NCBI RefSeq assembly: GCF_003206065.1
Contig: NZ_PZJQ01000004.1
Span: 1,014,653-1,078,652, forward strand
Direction of reading: 5' to 3'
DNA from: Salinicola halimionae
Lineage (GTDB): Bacteria > Pseudomonadota > Gammaproteobacteria > Pseudomonadales > Halomonadaceae
Length of the DNA stretch: 64,000 nt
Within the stretch, counting starts at the first letter, position 1, and every line of letters starts with the position of its first letter. A program made the translations under genes and the position numbers. The notes beneath the pieces were generated by a model. The model worked only from the letters and a program-made list of their open reading frames with translations. It was not told where the DNA came from and did no database searches. Shown here one piece after another: positions 1-10,305 of this stretch.

Positions 1-33
1 GCTGGCTTTTTCGTGGTGTCATGCGGTGTCGGT

Positions 34-3000
34 TTACGCCGCCTTGACCTTGCGGTTGAGGGTTTCCAGTAACCCGTCGATGCGCTTGAGGCGATCTTCC
101 GCTTTCTCCATCTCCCCGTGAAAGCGCAGCGTGTCGGCGCCGTCGAGCTTGTACTCGCCCGGATGTCGCTGAATCAGCTCGACCAGTGTCATCGGATCGA
201 CCTGCGGATCCGGGCCGAAAATCACCCGGCCGCGCCCTGCGCCGGCCTCGAGCTTGGCGATGCCTAGCCGCTCGGCGCGCTGGCGTAGTCGTGTCTGCCG
301 GAACAGGGTCTTGAGCGGCGGCGGGAGCAGACCGAAGCGGTCGATCATCTCCACCTGCAGTTCTTTGAGCGCGCTCTCGTCGGCCGCACTGCTGATGCGC
401 TTGTACATGATCAGACGCTGCTGAATGTCCGGCAGGTAGTCGTCCGGAATCAACGCGGGGAGATTGAGGCTGATCTCCGTGCCCTCGTCGAGCGGGGCTT
501 CGATATTGGGCGTCTTGCCGGCCCGGATCGCCTTGACCGCGCGATCGAGCATCTGCATGTAGAGACTGTAGCCGACGGTTTCCATTTGTCCGCTCTGCTC
601 GTCGCCGAGCAACTCGCCCGCGCCGCGAATTTCCATATCGTGACTGGCGAGCGTGAAGCCGGCGCCGAGATCGTCGCTCTGGGTGATGGCTTCGAGCCGT
701 TTGATCGCATCTCGGGTCATCGCCTTGGGCGGCGGGGTCAGCAGATAGGCATAGGCCTGATGGTGACTGCGGCCGACGCGACCGCGCAGCTGGTGAAGTT
801 GGGCCAGGCCGAACTTGTCGGCGCGCTCGATGATGATGGTGTTGGCACTGGGAACGTCGATGCCAGTCTCGATGATGGTCGAACACATCAGCACGTTGAA
901 GCGTTTGTGGTAGAAATCGGACATGACCCGCTCCAGCGCCCGTTCGGGAAGCTGACCGTGGGCGACGCCGACGCGGGCCTCAGGCACCAGTTCGCGAATC
1001 TTTTCGGCGCTGGCCTCGATCGACCTGACTTCGTTGTGAAGGAAGTAGACCTGACCGCCACGCAGGATTTCACGCAGCAGCGCCTCCTTGACCACCGGTT
1101 CATTGCGCTGCTGCACGAAAGTCTTGACCGACAGTCGGCGCGCCGGCGGCGTCGCGATGATCGAAAGATCGCGGATCCCGTTCATCGCCATGTTGAGCGT
1201 ACGCGGGATCGGGGTCGCCGTTAGTGTCAGGATATCGACCTCGGCGCGGAGCTGCTTGAGGCGCTCCTTCTGGGCGACACCGAAGCGGTGCTCTTCGTCG
1301 ATGATCATCAAGCCGAGGTTGGAGAGCTTGACCGATCGCGAGAGCAGCTTGTGCGTGCCGATCACGATATCGGCACGACCTTCCGCCATGCGCTTCAGCG
1401 CGTCGGTTTCTTCCTTGGCGCCGGTGAAGCGGGACAGCATTTCGATCTGCACCGCGGTGTCGGCGAAGCGATCACGAAAGTTGTCGTAGTGCTGCTGGGC
1501 CAGCAGAGTGGTGGGAACCAGAACCACGACCTGGCGCCCGGAGTTGACCGCTAGGAACGCTGCGCGCATCGCCACTTCGGTCTTGCCGAAACCGACATCG
1601 CCGCAGACGACCCGATCCATCGGACGCGGCGCCGTCATGTCGTCGATCACCGCCTCGATGGCCGCGTGCTGATCGGGGGTCTCCTCGAACGGAAAGCTGG
1701 CCGCGAAGCGCAGATATTCGTCGCCGGGCATATCGCTGGCGAAACCCTCCCGGGCTTCCCGGCGGGCGTAGATGTCGAGCAGTTCGGCAGCGGTGTCGCG
1801 AATTTTCTCGGCGGCTTTTTTCCTGGCCTTGTCCCAGGTGTCAGAGCCCAGTTTATGCAGCGGGGCGAGCTCGTCGCTGGCGCCGGCATAGCGGGAGATG
1901 AGCTGCAGGTTATCGACCGGCACGTAGAGCTTGGCGCCGCCAGCGTATTCCAGAGCCAGGAACTCCGCCGCCTGGCCGCCGGCAGTGATCATTTCCAGCC
2001 CCATGTAGCGACCGACGCCGTGATGCTGGTGAACGACCGGCGATCCGGGGCGTAGCTCGGAGAGGTGACGCACGGCCAGCTCGTTGTCGTCGGTCACCTT
2101 GGCGCGGCGGCGGGTCTGGCGCACCACATCGCCGTAAAGCTCGGTCTCGGTAACGACCGCGACGTTGGGGTCGCCCAGCCAGAGCCCTTCATCCAGGGCG
2201 CCCTCGGCGATCGCGAAAGATTGGTTGCCGTCCAGGAAATCCTGCCAGCCATCGATGTGGGGAATATCTCGATGCAGCGGCGCCAGCGCCTCATCCAAGG
2301 CTTCTCGCCGTCCGCGGGACTCGGCGACGAACAGAATGCGCAGATCGCGGTGGGCGTTGAGGAACGTCTCCAGCGTCGCCAGCGGGTGCTGGGCCCGGGC
2401 GTTGATCGCCACCGCAGGCGGGGGCTGCGTCGCACTGGCGACAACGTGGCGCGCCTGGGGATCCGTCACGAATTCGAGACGCGGGTGCTGCTTGATCGCG
2501 GCGAACACCTCTGCCGCGGGCACGAAGGCCTTCGCCGGTGGCAGTAGCGGGCGAGTGGGGTCGACGCCAAGGTTCTCGTAGCGGCCTTCGATCGATCGCC
2601 AATGGTGCTCGGCGGCTTCGAAGACATCTGGAAGCATGGCGATGCGAGTCTCGCTGGCGAGATGCTCGAACAGCGTGGCGGTCTCTTCGAAGAACAGCGG
2701 CAGATACTGTTCGAGTCCCGGGGAGGGTATGCCCTTGATCGCATCGACATATAGCGGGCACTGCCGCGGGTCGACATCGAACAGCGTCTCGAAACCTTCA
2801 CGAAAGCACGCGATTGCCGAGCGTGACAGCGAGTATTCGTGTGCCGGTAGCAGATCGATGCGTTCGATCTTGTCCTGGGTACGCTGAGTGTCCGGATCGA
2901 AGCGCCTGAGCGTGTCGATCTCGTCATCGAACAGATCGATGCGCAGAGGGGCGCTGGTACCCATGGGGAAGAGATCTATCAGCGAGCCGCGCATGGCGTA

Positions 3001-3483
3001 CTCGCCGGGCTCGTAGACGGTTTCCACCGCACGATAACCCGCCCGCGAGAGACGTTCGCGAAAGCTTTCCCGGTCGAGTCGATCACCGGTCGCCAGAGTC
3101 AGTACGCGCCCGGCCACGTACTCCCTCGGGGGCAGGCGCTGCATCAGGGTATTGACCGAAACCAGTACGATTCCCTGCGTGCCCTCCTGGAGTTCCCGCA
3201 GTGTTCTGAGTCGTGCGGAGACGATGTCCTGATGGGGCGAGAAGCTGTCATAGGGCAGCGTTTCCCAATCGGGAAACGGCATGACCGGTACCCGGGAGTA
3301 AAACCCCAGGTTGCTTTCGAGACGCTGGGCACTTGCCGTATCCGGAGTCACTACCAGAAGCGGCGCGTCATCCGCCAGACGTGCAAGGGTCAGCGCGATG
3401 GCGCTTCCCTGGGGCAGCTGGCAATAGGTGGTTTCGCGCGTGCCGGTGGGCAGAGGCGGGGCTAGCGGTGTGAAGTGCGACAT
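34..3483 (-). CDS. mfd: Transcription-repair coupling factor Mfd
   Basis: Mfd is a cytoplasmic ATP-driven DNA translocase that removes RNA polymerase stalled at DNA lesions and recruits UvrA for nucleotide excision repair. The 1149-residue length matches the family. A UvrB-like N-terminal module is followed by the RNAP-interaction region, then helicase motor lobes with Walker A GDVGFGKT (Lys634) and a DEEH box at about 729-732, then a C-terminal regulatory domain. I chose the ATG at 3483 (protein begins MSHFTPL); the frame is open further upstream, but a 1149-residue product agrees with family length. It is divergent from the GAPDH gene, as in pseudomonads. Identity is near certain; the exact start is likely but not proven. 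Confidence 0.97.
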   Translation of the reverse strand: MSHFTPLAPPLPTGTRETTYCQLPQGSAIALTLARLADDAPLLVVTPDTASAQRLESNLGFYSRVPVMPFPDWETLPYDSFSPHQDIVSARLRTLRELQEGTQGIVLVSVNTLMQRLPPREYVAGRVLTLATGDRLDRESFRERLSRAGYRAVETVYEPGEYAMRGSLIDLFPMGTSAPLRIDLFDDEIDTLRRFDPDTQRTQDKIERIDLLPAHEYSLSRSAIACFREGFETLFDVDPRQCPLYVDAIKGIPSPGLEQYLPLFFEETATLFEHLASETRIAMLPDVFEAAEHHWRSIEGRYENLGVDPTRPLLPPAKAFVPAAEVFAAIKQHPRLEFVTDPQARHVVASATQPPPAVAINARAQHPLATLETFLNAHRDLRILFVAESRGRREALDEALAPLHRDIPHIDGWQDFLDGNQSFAIAEGALDEGLWLGDPNVAVVTETELYGDVVRQTRRRAKVTDDNELAVRHLSELRPGSPVVHQHHGVGRYMGLEMITAGGQAAEFLALEYAGGAKLYVPVDNLQLISRYAGASDELAPLHKLGSDTWDKARKKAAEKIRDTAAELLDIYARREAREGFASDMPGDEYLRFAASFPFEETPDQHAAIEAVIDDMTAPRPMDRVVCGDVGFGKTEVAMRAAFLAVNSGRQVVVLVPTTLLAQQHYDNFRDRFADTAVQIEMLSRFTGAKEETDALKRMAEGRADIVIGTHKLLSRSVKLSNLGLMIIDEEHRFGVAQKERLKQLRAEVDILTLTATPIPRTLNMAMNGIRDLSIIATPPARRLSVKTFVQQRNEPVVKEALLREILRGGQVYFLHNEVRSIEASAEKIRELVPEARVGVAHGQLPERALERVMSDFYHKRFNVLMCSTIIETGIDVPSANTIIIERADKFGLAQLHQLRGRVGRSHHQAYAYLLTPPPKAMTRDAIKRLEAITQSDDLGAGFTLASHDMEIRGAGELLGDEQSGQMETVGYSLYMQMLDRAVKAIRAGKTPNIEAPLDEGTEISLNLPALIPDDYLPDIQQRLIMYKRISSAADESALKELQVEMIDRFGLLPPPLKTLFRQTRLRQRAERLGIAKLEAGAGRGRVIFGPDPQVDPMTLVELIQRHPGEYKLDGADTLRFHGEMEKAEDRLKRIDGLLETLNRKVKAA

Positions 3484-3627
3484 GAGCCTTTCGAAGAACG
3501 AATTTGCGTGAGGGGATGATAGCAGGCTGCGGCTGAGCGGGGGGCGTCGAGTCCGATTTCTTGCTGTCACCGCGGCCGTTCAGGTTCTCGCAACGGTCTT
3601 CCTGTCACGCCCGTTCATCTTCGACCT

Positions 3628-3644
3628 TTGTAGTGAAACTACAA
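3628..3644. promoter_or_regulatory. HexR-type operator upstream of the GAPDH gene
   Basis: The sequence TTGTAGTGAAACTACAA has perfect 7-bp inverted arms around a 3-bp centre. It matches the established HexR (RpiR family) site of gamma-proteobacteria, which controls central carbon genes such as zwf, edd and gap. It lies about 20 bp upstream of the predicted -35 of the GAPDH promoter. That placement fits activation better than simple promoter occlusion, but this is inference. Confidence 0.75.
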
Positions 3645-3664
3645 CCTCTGCGACTACGGAGAGA

Positions 3665-3694
3665 TTGCGAGGTGTTCTGTAGGATGCGGATAAT
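3665..3694 (+). promoter_or_regulatory. Predicted sigma-70 promoter for the GAPDH gene
   Basis: A -35-like TTGCGA (3665-3670) and a -10-like GATAAT (3689-3694) are separated by 18 bp. The predicted transcript would begin near 3701, giving a leader of about 107 nt before the GTG start at 3808. The HexR-type palindrome is just upstream. Confidence 0.5.
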
Positions 3695-3807
3695 AATCGG
3701 GTTTTTGGTCAGTCCGATGTCGTTCCGCTCCAGCCGGACGACCGACCACGCCGCCGAATGCGGCCGACACCATTGACCAGCCCATTCGACCAGAGAGAGG
3801 CCCGCTT

Positions 3808-5259
3808 GTGAGTCAGGAACAGCTCGATACCGTCTTCCAGGAATGGCAGGACAACGAGGCGCGCGCGGAAGAGATGATTCCGCTACTCGGCAAGCTCTAT
3901 CGCCACTACAACGTGATTCCCTCGCTGTTCGGCCGTTCGTTGATCAACCGTTCCGTGACCCGGATCCTCAAGAATCATCGTTATGTCCGCAAGGTCGAGG
4001 GGACCGAACTGTCCATCGCCGATACGTTGCCGATGGTAAGAGCCATGAGCGAGATGGATTTGGGGCCAGCACACATCGATATCGGTCGTCTGGGCGTCGC
4101 GTTCAAGAACGCCGGCGAGACCGACGTCGTCGCGTTTCTCGAGCGCGAGCTGGCCGACATCATCGGTGGCCACGACAGTAGCGGCATGGGCGGCGAGTCG
4201 CAGGACGTGGTGCTCTACGGCTTCGGACGTATCGGTCGTATCCTGGCACGGATCATGATCGAGAAGGCCGGCGGCGGTAACCTGCTGCGTCTGCGTGCCA
4301 TCGTCGTTCGTGGCAGCGGCGACGACCTCGAGAAGCGAGCTAGTCTGCTACGTCGCGATTCGGTTCACGGGCCGTTTTCGGGCTCGATCGATATCGATCA
4401 TGACAACCACGCGCTGATCGCCAACGGCCATTACATCCGGATCATCTACGCCGATTCACCGGCCGAGATCGATTACACCGCCTACGGCATCGACAACGCG
4501 ATCGTCGTCGACAACACCGGCAAGTGGCGTGACAAAGAGGGGCTGGCGCAGCATCTGGAGTCCAAGGGTGTTGCCAAGGTGTTGCTGACCGCTCCGGGCA
4601 AGGGCGACCTCAAGAACATCGTGCATGGCATCAATCATCAGACCATCGGCGACGACGACCGCATCGTCTCTGCGGCGTCGTGTACCACCAACGCCATCGT
4701 GCCGGTGCTAAAAGCGATCGACGACGAGTTCGGCATCGCACACGGCCATGTCGAGACCGTGCACTCCTACACCAACGACCAGAATCTGATCGACAATTAT
4801 CACAAGGGTGATCGGCGTGGACGTAGTGCGCCACTCAACATGGTGTTGACGGAAACCGGTGCGGCCAAGGCGGTTGCCAAGGCGTTGCCGGCACTATCGG
4901 GCAAGTTGACGGGCAACGCGATTCGCGTGCCGACGCCCAATGTCTCGATGGCGATTCTGAACCTGTCACTGGAGAAGGGGACCGACCGCGTTGCGCTCAA
5001 TGAGTACCTTCGCCAAATGGCGTTGCATTCACCGATGCACAAGCAGATCGACTACGTCGATTCACCGGAGGTGGTGTCATCAGACTTCGTCGGCAACCGC
5101 CACGCAGGGGTGCTTGATGCCAAGGCGACCATCGCCGATGGCAAGCAGGCCGTGCTCTATGTCTGGTACGACAACGAGTTCGGTTACAGCTGTCAGGTGG
5201 TACGAATCCTCCAGTACATGTCCCGTGTCCGTCATCGGTATCTCCCGGCCACGGCGTGA
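3808..5259 (+). CDS. gap: Long-form glyceraldehyde-3-phosphate dehydrogenase
   Basis: This NAD(P)-dependent dehydrogenase interconverts glyceraldehyde-3-phosphate and 1,3-bisphosphoglycerate. The Rossmann motif GFGRIGR is at residues 138-144 and the catalytic Cys is residue 292 in SCTTNA. At 483 residues it is about 130-150 longer than GapA. The extra N-terminal segment (about 1-130) is helical-looking and of unknown role. The same long form lies next to mfd in Pseudomonas (PA3001 type), where the related GapB is described as gluconeogenic. Translation starts at GTG 3808 after GAGAGAGG. A perfect HexR-type site upstream and a strong terminator downstream mark it as its own transcription unit. 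Gluconeogenic role is inferred. Confidence 0.93.
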   Translation: MSQEQLDTVFQEWQDNEARAEEMIPLLGKLYRHYNVIPSLFGRSLINRSVTRILKNHRYVRKVEGTELSIADTLPMVRAMSEMDLGPAHIDIGRLGVAFKNAGETDVVAFLERELADIIGGHDSSGMGGESQDVVLYGFGRIGRILARIMIEKAGGGNLLRLRAIVVRGSGDDLEKRASLLRRDSVHGPFSGSIDIDHDNHALIANGHYIRIIYADSPAEIDYTAYGIDNAIVVDNTGKWRDKEGLAQHLESKGVAKVLLTAPGKGDLKNIVHGINHQTIGDDDRIVSAASCTTNAIVPVLKAIDDEFGIAHGHVETVHSYTNDQNLIDNYHKGDRRGRSAPLNMVLTETGAAKAVAKALPALSGKLTGNAIRVPTPNVSMAILNLSLEKGTDRVALNEYLRQMALHSPMHKQIDYVDSPEVVSSDFVGNRHAGVLDAKATIADGKQAVLYVWYDNEFGYSCQVVRILQYMSRVRHRYLPATA

Positions 5260-5301
5260 TTCGTCCATAGGACTTTAGTCTAAAAATCTTTGGTTCAGTC
5301 T

Positions 5302-5330
5302 AAAAAGTCCCGGTCGTTCCGGGACTTTTT
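5302..5330. terminator. Intrinsic terminator after the GAPDH gene
   Basis: A perfect 12-bp stem (AAAAAGTCCCGG, 5-nt loop, CCGGGACTTTTT) ends in a T run. It separates the GAPDH gene from the nqr operon and could work in both directions. Confidence 0.93.
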
Positions 5331-5387
5331 CGTTATCCGGCCGCCGGGTAGGCATGCCGGTGAGTAGTCTTCCGGAGCCCGGATCAT

Positions 5388-5393
5388 TATAAT
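5388..5393 (+). promoter_or_regulatory. -10 element of a probable nqr promoter
   Basis: A perfect TATAAT lies 194 bp before nqrA with no convincing -35 at 16-18 bp upstream. It is the best promoter candidate in the 256-bp stretch between the terminator and nqrA. I see nothing else recognisable in that stretch. Confidence 0.4.
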
Positions 5394-5586
5394 GGTGCGC
5401 GTTTTTCGGCGTGGTCCATCGAGTTCCGGGGCCATGGAAGTCACCCTTTCTGATAAGTAAAAGTCTTCGGATTCCGTGACGTTCTCTTTCGCTGCTTCCA
5501 TGGCGCTGCTGCCGAAGAGGGGAGCTCCCTGACGTCCGGCGAACCTTTTTCCTTATTGCCATCAGATTCGACAACTGGGCGAGACT

Positions 5587-6936
5587 ATGATCGAAGTCAA
5601 ACGAGGCCTGGACCTTCCCGTCGCCGGGGCGCCCGAGCAGCGTCTCGACGAGGGGCGCGCCGTGCGCCACGTCGCGCTGCTCGGGTCCGACTACGTCGGC
5701 ATGAGGCCGACCATGGAGGTCCGTGAGGGCGATCGCGTAAAGCGGGGCCAGCTATTGTTCAGCGACAAGAAAGTGGCGGGCGTCCGTTACACCGCGCCTG
5801 GCGCCGGTGAAGTGGTCGCCATTCATCGTGGCGAAAAGCGTCGCCTGTTGTCGGTGGTCATCAAGCTTGACGATGAGGAGCAGAGCGAAACGTTCACGGC
5901 CTTTGGGGCGGACGGATTGTCCTCGCTTTCCAGGCAGCAGGTCGTCGATCAACTGGTCGAATCCGGCTTCTGGACGTCATTGCGAACTCGACCTTTTTCA
6001 CGTGTGCCGGCGCTCGACGCGATACCCGCAGATATCTTCGTGACCGCGATCGACACGCATCCGCTGTCGGCCGATCCCAAAGTGATCATCGATGCCGACA
6101 GTGATGCCTTCCGCCACGGGCTCGAGGTGATCCGTCACCTGACGCCGGGCAAGCTTTTCGTGACTCGTCGTGGCAATGCGCAACTGCCGGGTGACGAACT
6201 GGAGGGCGTTCAGGCCGAAGGCTTCGAGGGGCTGCATCCGGCGGGGCTGGTCGGCACGCATATTCATTACCTGTCGCCGGTGGGTCTGCAGCGTCAGGTC
6301 TGGCATCTCGACTGTCAGGACGTGATCGCTATTGGCAAGCTCTTCGCCGAAGGGCGCTTCGATCCGACTCGAGTGGTCGCCATCGGGGGGCCTCGAGCCA
6401 CCAAACCACGCTTGGTGCGTACGCGCCTGGGTGCCAGCAGCGAAGAACTGCTCGAAGGCGAGATCGAGAAGCCGGAAGATACGCGCGTCATCTCCGGGTC
6501 CATCTTCGGGGGTACCCAGTGCGAAGGGAGTCGCCAGTTCTTGGGCCGGTTTCATCGCCAGTTCTCGCTGCTGGAAGAGGGCAACAAGCGTGCCTTCATG
6601 GGCTGGCTGTCGCCCGGTCGCAATCGCCACTCGGTCATGGGGATTTACGTCTCTCAATTCCTCGGGCTGCCCAACTACGCGCCCAATACGTCGACCAATG
6701 GCTCCGAGCGTGCGATGGTGCCAATCGGTGCCTACGAGAAGGTAATGCCGTTGGATATCATGCCAACGCAGCTGCTGCGCTCGTTGATCGTCGGCGATAT
6801 CGAAGCGGCCATGGAACTTGGCTGCCTGGAGCTGGATGAAGAAGACCTCTCGCTGTGCACCTACGTGTGCCCGGGCAAATATGAGTACGGTCCCATCCTG
6901 CGCGACAACCTGACCATGATCGAGAAAGAGGCCTGA
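5587..6936 (+). CDS. nqrA: Na+-translocating NADH:quinone oxidoreductase subunit A
   Basis: NqrA is the peripheral cytoplasmic subunit of Na+-NQR, the respiratory complex that oxidises NADH, reduces ubiquinone and pumps sodium out of the cell. The 449-residue protein begins with a typical NqrA N-terminus ([13 protein letters not shown]) and has the expected length and no membrane spans. It is the first gene of nqrABCDEF-apbE-nqrM and its stop overlaps the start of nqrB by one base. In a presumed halophile a sodium-pumping primary dehydrogenase is expected. Confidence 0.97.
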   Translation: MIEVKRGLDLPVAGAPEQRLDEGRAVRHVALLGSDYVGMRPTMEVREGDRVKRGQLLFSDKKVAGVRYTAPGAGEVVAIHRGEKRRLLSVVIKLDDEEQSETFTAFGADGLSSLSRQQVVDQLVESGFWTSLRTRPFSRVPALDAIPADIFVTAIDTHPLSADPKVIIDADSDAFRHGLEVIRHLTPGKLFVTRRGNAQLPGDELEGVQAEGFEGLHPAGLVGTHIHYLSPVGLQRQVWHLDCQDVIAIGKLFAEGRFDPTRVVAIGGPRATKPRLVRTRLGASSEELLEGEIEKPEDTRVISGSIFGGTQCEGSRQFLGRFHRQFSLLEEGNKRAFMGWLSPGRNRHSVMGIYVSQFLGLPNYAPNTSTNGSERAMVPIGAYEKVMPLDIMPTQLLRSLIVGDIEAAMELGCLELDEEDLSLCTYVCPGKYEYGPILRDNLTMIEKEA

Positions 6937-8171
6937 TGATGGGGATTCGCAATACGCTCGACAAGCTGGAGCCTCATTTCGAGAAGGGCGGTAAGTACGA
7001 GAAGTTCTACGCCCTGTATGAGGCGGTCGATACGATTTTTTATTCGCCGCCCAGCGTTACCAAGAGCATGACCCACGTGCGCGACGGCATCGACCTGAAG
7101 CGCATCATGATCACGGTCTGGGCCTGCACGTTCCCAGCCATGTTCTTCGGCATGTATAACGCCGGTTATCAGGCCAACCTGGCCATCGCCGATGGTTTCA
7201 CGGCGATTGGCGGCTGGCGTGAGGTGCTGACCATGGTGCTGGCGGGAAGCCATGATCCCGGCAGCATCTGGGCCAACTTCGTGCTGGGGGCAACCTATTT
7301 CCTGCCCATTTATCTGGTGACCTTCCTGGTCGGCGGTTTCTGGGAAGTGCTGTTCGCGGTCAAACGTGGCCACGAGGTCAACGAAGGATTCTTCGTTACT
7401 TCGGTGCTCTTTGCGCTGACGCTGCCGGCGACGATCCCTTTATGGCAGGTGGCGCTCGGCATCAGCTTCGGCGTGGTGATCGGCAAGGAAATCTTTGGCG
7501 GTACCGGCAAGAACTTCCTCAACCCGGCACTGACCGGGCGTGCCTTTCTCTACTTCGCCTATCCGGCGCAGATATCCGGTGACAGCGTGTGGGTGCCGGC
7601 CGATGGTTTCACCGGCGCAACGGCACTCTCCAATGCCTCGCTCAACGGTATGGAAGGTCTGCACCAGCAGTACAGCTGGTGGGACGCGTTCTTCGGTTTC
7701 ATTCAAGGTTCGGTGGGCGAGACATCGACGCTGGCAATTCTGATCGGCGCGGTGGTGCTGTTGCTGACGCGTATCGCATCCTGGCGCATCATGGCCGGGG
7801 TCATGCTGGGCATGATCTTCACCGCCTCGCTGTTCAATCTGGTTGGCTCCGACAGTAACCCGATGTTCGCGATGCCATGGTATTGGCACCTGGTGCTGGG
7901 CGGGTTTGCCTTCGGTATGGTGTTCATGGCCACCGATCCTGTCTCGGCGTCGATGACCAACCGGGGCAAGCTGATCTTCGGTGCATTGATCGGTGTGATG
8001 ACGGTGCTGATCCGTGTCGTCAATCCGGCGTTCCCCGAGGGCATCATGTTGGCGATCCTGTTCGCCAATCTATTCGCGCCATTGATTGATCACATCTTTG
8101 TGCAGGCCAACGTCAAGCGTCGTCGTAAACGCCTGGCAGCGCTGGCGCCCGCCGAGAAGGAGGCTGTCTGA
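6936..8171 (+). CDS. nqrB: Na+-NQR subunit B (FMN-carrying membrane subunit)
   Basis: NqrB is the large membrane subunit that carries a covalent FMN and takes part in quinone reduction and sodium passage. The 411-residue protein has about ten hydrophobic segments. The ApbE flavinylation motif is DGFTGATAL with the acceptor Thr near residue 229. Two adjacent ATG codons (6936 and 6939) can serve as start, and both overlap or abut the nqrA stop. Its own TGA overlaps the nqrC ATG by one base, so translation is probably coupled. Confidence 0.97.
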   Translation: MMGIRNTLDKLEPHFEKGGKYEKFYALYEAVDTIFYSPPSVTKSMTHVRDGIDLKRIMITVWACTFPAMFFGMYNAGYQANLAIADGFTAIGGWREVLTMVLAGSHDPGSIWANFVLGATYFLPIYLVTFLVGGFWEVLFAVKRGHEVNEGFFVTSVLFALTLPATIPLWQVALGISFGVVIGKEIFGGTGKNFLNPALTGRAFLYFAYPAQISGDSVWVPADGFTGATALSNASLNGMEGLHQQYSWWDAFFGFIQGSVGETSTLAILIGAVVLLLTRIASWRIMAGVMLGMIFTASLFNLVGSDSNPMFAMPWYWHLVLGGFAFGMVFMATDPVSASMTNRGKLIFGALIGVMTVLIRVVNPAFPEGIMLAILFANLFAPLIDHIFVQANVKRRRKRLAALAPAEKEAV

Positions 8172-8947
8172 TGGCGAGCAACAACTCGATCAAGAAGACG
8201 CTGATCGTCGCGTTCTCACTCTGCGTCATCTGCTCGGTCGTGGTCTCTTCCGCGGCGGTAGTGTTGAAGCCCAAGCAGGTACAAAATCAGGAGCTGGATC
8301 GCAAGAGCAATATCCTGCAGGTCACCGAGCTCTACAAGCCGGGTGACGACGTCGAGGCGAAATACGCCGAGCTGATCACGCCGCGCGTGGTCAATCTGGA
8401 AACCGGTGAATATTCCGAGGATCTGGATCCGGGTAGCTACGACCAGTTCGATGCCGCCCGGGATCCGGCGACATCGCGTACGCTGTCGGGTGACGACGAT
8501 ATCGCCGGTATTGGCCGCCAGGAGAATTTCTCCACGGTCTATCTGGTCGGCAATCCCGATGATCCGGACCAGATCGTCATGCCGATTCGTGGTCAAGGGC
8601 TATGGGGCCTGATGGAAGGCTTCTTGTCCGTACGGGGTGATGGCAATACCATCGTGGGTCTATCCTATTACGATCAGTCGGAAACGCCTGGACTCGGCGG
8701 GGAAGTCGACAATCCGCGCTGGAAGGCCAAGTGGGATGGCAAGAAGATCTACGAGGGTGGCGATTTTCAGGACCCTCAGATCCAACTCGTGAAAGGCGGT
8801 GCCAGCGGCGAGTACGAAGTCGATGCGCTGTCCGGAGCCTCGCTCACCAGTCGAGGCGTCACCAACATGTTGCGGTTCTGGTTGAGCGATGAGGGCTATG
8901 CCCCGTATCTCGCCCGATTCCATGACGATTCCCAAGGAGGAGCGTGA
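8171..8947 (+). CDS. nqrC: Na+-NQR subunit C (FMN-carrying)
   Basis: NqrC has one N-terminal membrane span and a periplasmic FMN-binding domain that relays electrons within Na+-NQR. The 258-residue protein has a hydrophobic segment at about 9-29 and the C-terminal flavinylation motif SGASLTS. The acceptor position, residue 224, is Ser; the well-studied Vibrio NqrC has Thr (SGAT, Thr225). Ser could still take FMN by the phosphoester route. The apbE gene needed for flavinylation lies downstream in the same operon. Confidence 0.96.
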   Translation: MASNNSIKKTLIVAFSLCVICSVVVSSAAVVLKPKQVQNQELDRKSNILQVTELYKPGDDVEAKYAELITPRVVNLETGEYSEDLDPGSYDQFDAARDPATSRTLSGDDDIAGIGRQENFSTVYLVGNPDDPDQIVMPIRGQGLWGLMEGFLSVRGDGNTIVGLSYYDQSETPGLGGEVDNPRWKAKWDGKKIYEGGDFQDPQIQLVKGGASGEYEVDALSGASLTSRGVTNMLRFWLSDEGYAPYLARFHDDSQGGA

Positions 8948-8949
8948 AG

Positions 8950-9630
8950 ATGGCTACGGACTCCGTAAAAGACGTCGTCCTGTCACCGGTCTTCAAGAAC
9001 AACCCCATTGCCTTGCAGGTATTGGGGATCTGTTCGGCCCTGGCGGTGACCAATTCCATGAGCGTGTCGTTGGTCATGGGGCTGGCGGTCATTGCGGTGA
9101 CGGCTTTCTCCAGCATGTTCGTCTCGCTGATCCGCAATCACATTCCATCGTCGATCCGAATCATCGTGCAGATGACGATCATCGCCTCGCTGGTCATCGT
9201 GGTTGATCAGGTGCTGCGTGCGTACGCCTACGACATGTCCAAGCAGCTCTCGGTGTTCGTCGGCCTGATCATCACCAACTGCATCGTCATGGGGCGGGCC
9301 GAAGCCTACGCCATGCAAAACGGTCCGGTGATGAGCTTTCTGGACGGGGTCGGCAACGGTCTAGGTTACGCGGTCATTCTGCTGGTCGTCGGTTTCATTC
9401 GCGAACTGCTGGGCTCCGGCAGCGTGTTTGGCCTGACCATTCTGCCGACCGTCCAGAATGGCGGCTGGTATGTGCCCAACGGACTGATGCTGCTGCCGCC
9501 GTCGGCGTTCTTCGTCATCGGGCTGCTGATCTGGATATTGCGCTCGCTCAACCCGGAACAGGTCGAGAAGACCGAGTACCGGATCGTTGCCAACAGCAAG
9601 GCCAAGATCAAGGAGACCGCTAATGTTTGA
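8950..9630 (+). CDS. nqrD: Na+-NQR subunit D
   Basis: NqrD is a six-span membrane subunit that together with NqrE holds the intramembrane iron centre and forms part of the sodium path. The product is 226 residues, largely hydrophobic. A strong AAGGAGG at 8934-8940 is about 9 nt before ATG 8950, so I prefer that start over an in-frame GTG at 8944 that overlaps the nqrC stop. Its 3' end overlaps nqrE by 8 bases. Confidence 0.96.
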   Translation: MATDSVKDVVLSPVFKNNPIALQVLGICSALAVTNSMSVSLVMGLAVIAVTAFSSMFVSLIRNHIPSSIRIIVQMTIIASLVIVVDQVLRAYAYDMSKQLSVFVGLIITNCIVMGRAEAYAMQNGPVMSFLDGVGNGLGYAVILLVVGFIRELLGSGSVFGLTILPTVQNGGWYVPNGLMLLPPSAFFVIGLLIWILRSLNPEQVEKTEYRIVANSKAKIKETANV

Positions 9631-10243
9631 GCATTATCTCAGCCTGTTCGTGAAGGCGGTTTTCGTCGAGAACATGGCGTTGGCGTTCTTCCTCGGCATG
9701 TGTACGTTCCTGGCGGTGTCCAAGAAGATCTCTTCGGCCATTGGTCTGGGCATTGCGGTAGTCGTGGTACTGACGATCACCGTGCCGGTCAATAATCTGA
9801 TCCTCAACTATCTGTTGAAGGCGGGTGCCCTTAGCTGGACCGGCCTCGAGGGAGCCGAGAATATCGATCTCAGCTTTCTGGGACTGCTGAGCTACATCGG
9901 CGTCATCGCGGCCATCGTCCAGATTCTGGAGATGTTCCTCGATAAATTCGTGCCCTCGCTCTATAACGCGCTGGGCGTGTTCCTGCCGTTGATTACCGTC
10001 AACTGCGCGATCATGGGTGCATCGCTGTTCATGGTGCAGCGCGACTATACCTTCGGCGAGTCGGTGGTCTACGGTGCCGGCGCCGGTGCCGGTTGGGCGC
10101 TGGCGATCATGGCGTTGGCGGGCATCCGTGAGAAGCTCAAGTACAGCGATGTGCCGGGCAGCCTGCAGGGTCTCGGCATCACCTTCATCACGGCGGGTCT
10201 GATGTCGCTGGGCTTCATGTCCTTCTCCGGCATTCAGCTCTGA
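9623..10243 (+). CDS. nqrE: Na+-NQR subunit E
   Basis: NqrE is the pseudo-symmetrical partner of NqrD in the membrane and shares the Cys-ligated iron site. The 206-residue protein starts MFEHYLSLF, the usual NqrE N-terminus. The start at 9623 lies inside the end of nqrD, typical of this operon. The frame is open upstream, but the first 12 possible codons lie within nqrD and do not resemble NqrE. Confidence 0.96.
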   Translation: MFEHYLSLFVKAVFVENMALAFFLGMCTFLAVSKKISSAIGLGIAVVVVLTITVPVNNLILNYLLKAGALSWTGLEGAENIDLSFLGLLSYIGVIAAIVQILEMFLDKFVPSLYNALGVFLPLITVNCAIMGASLFMVQRDYTFGESVVYGAGAGAGWALAIMALAGIREKLKYSDVPGSLQGLGITFITAGLMSLGFMSFSGIQL

Positions 10244-10305
10244 GGCCAAGACAGCGCTGGACTCAGGACAGCGACGTCAACGCAATAAGGAAATAGGAAT
10301 CCGAC

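Noticed and set aside
586-1224. 212-codon plus-strand frame inside mfd
   Set aside because: Antisense to the conserved helicase core of mfd, no start signal, no domain.
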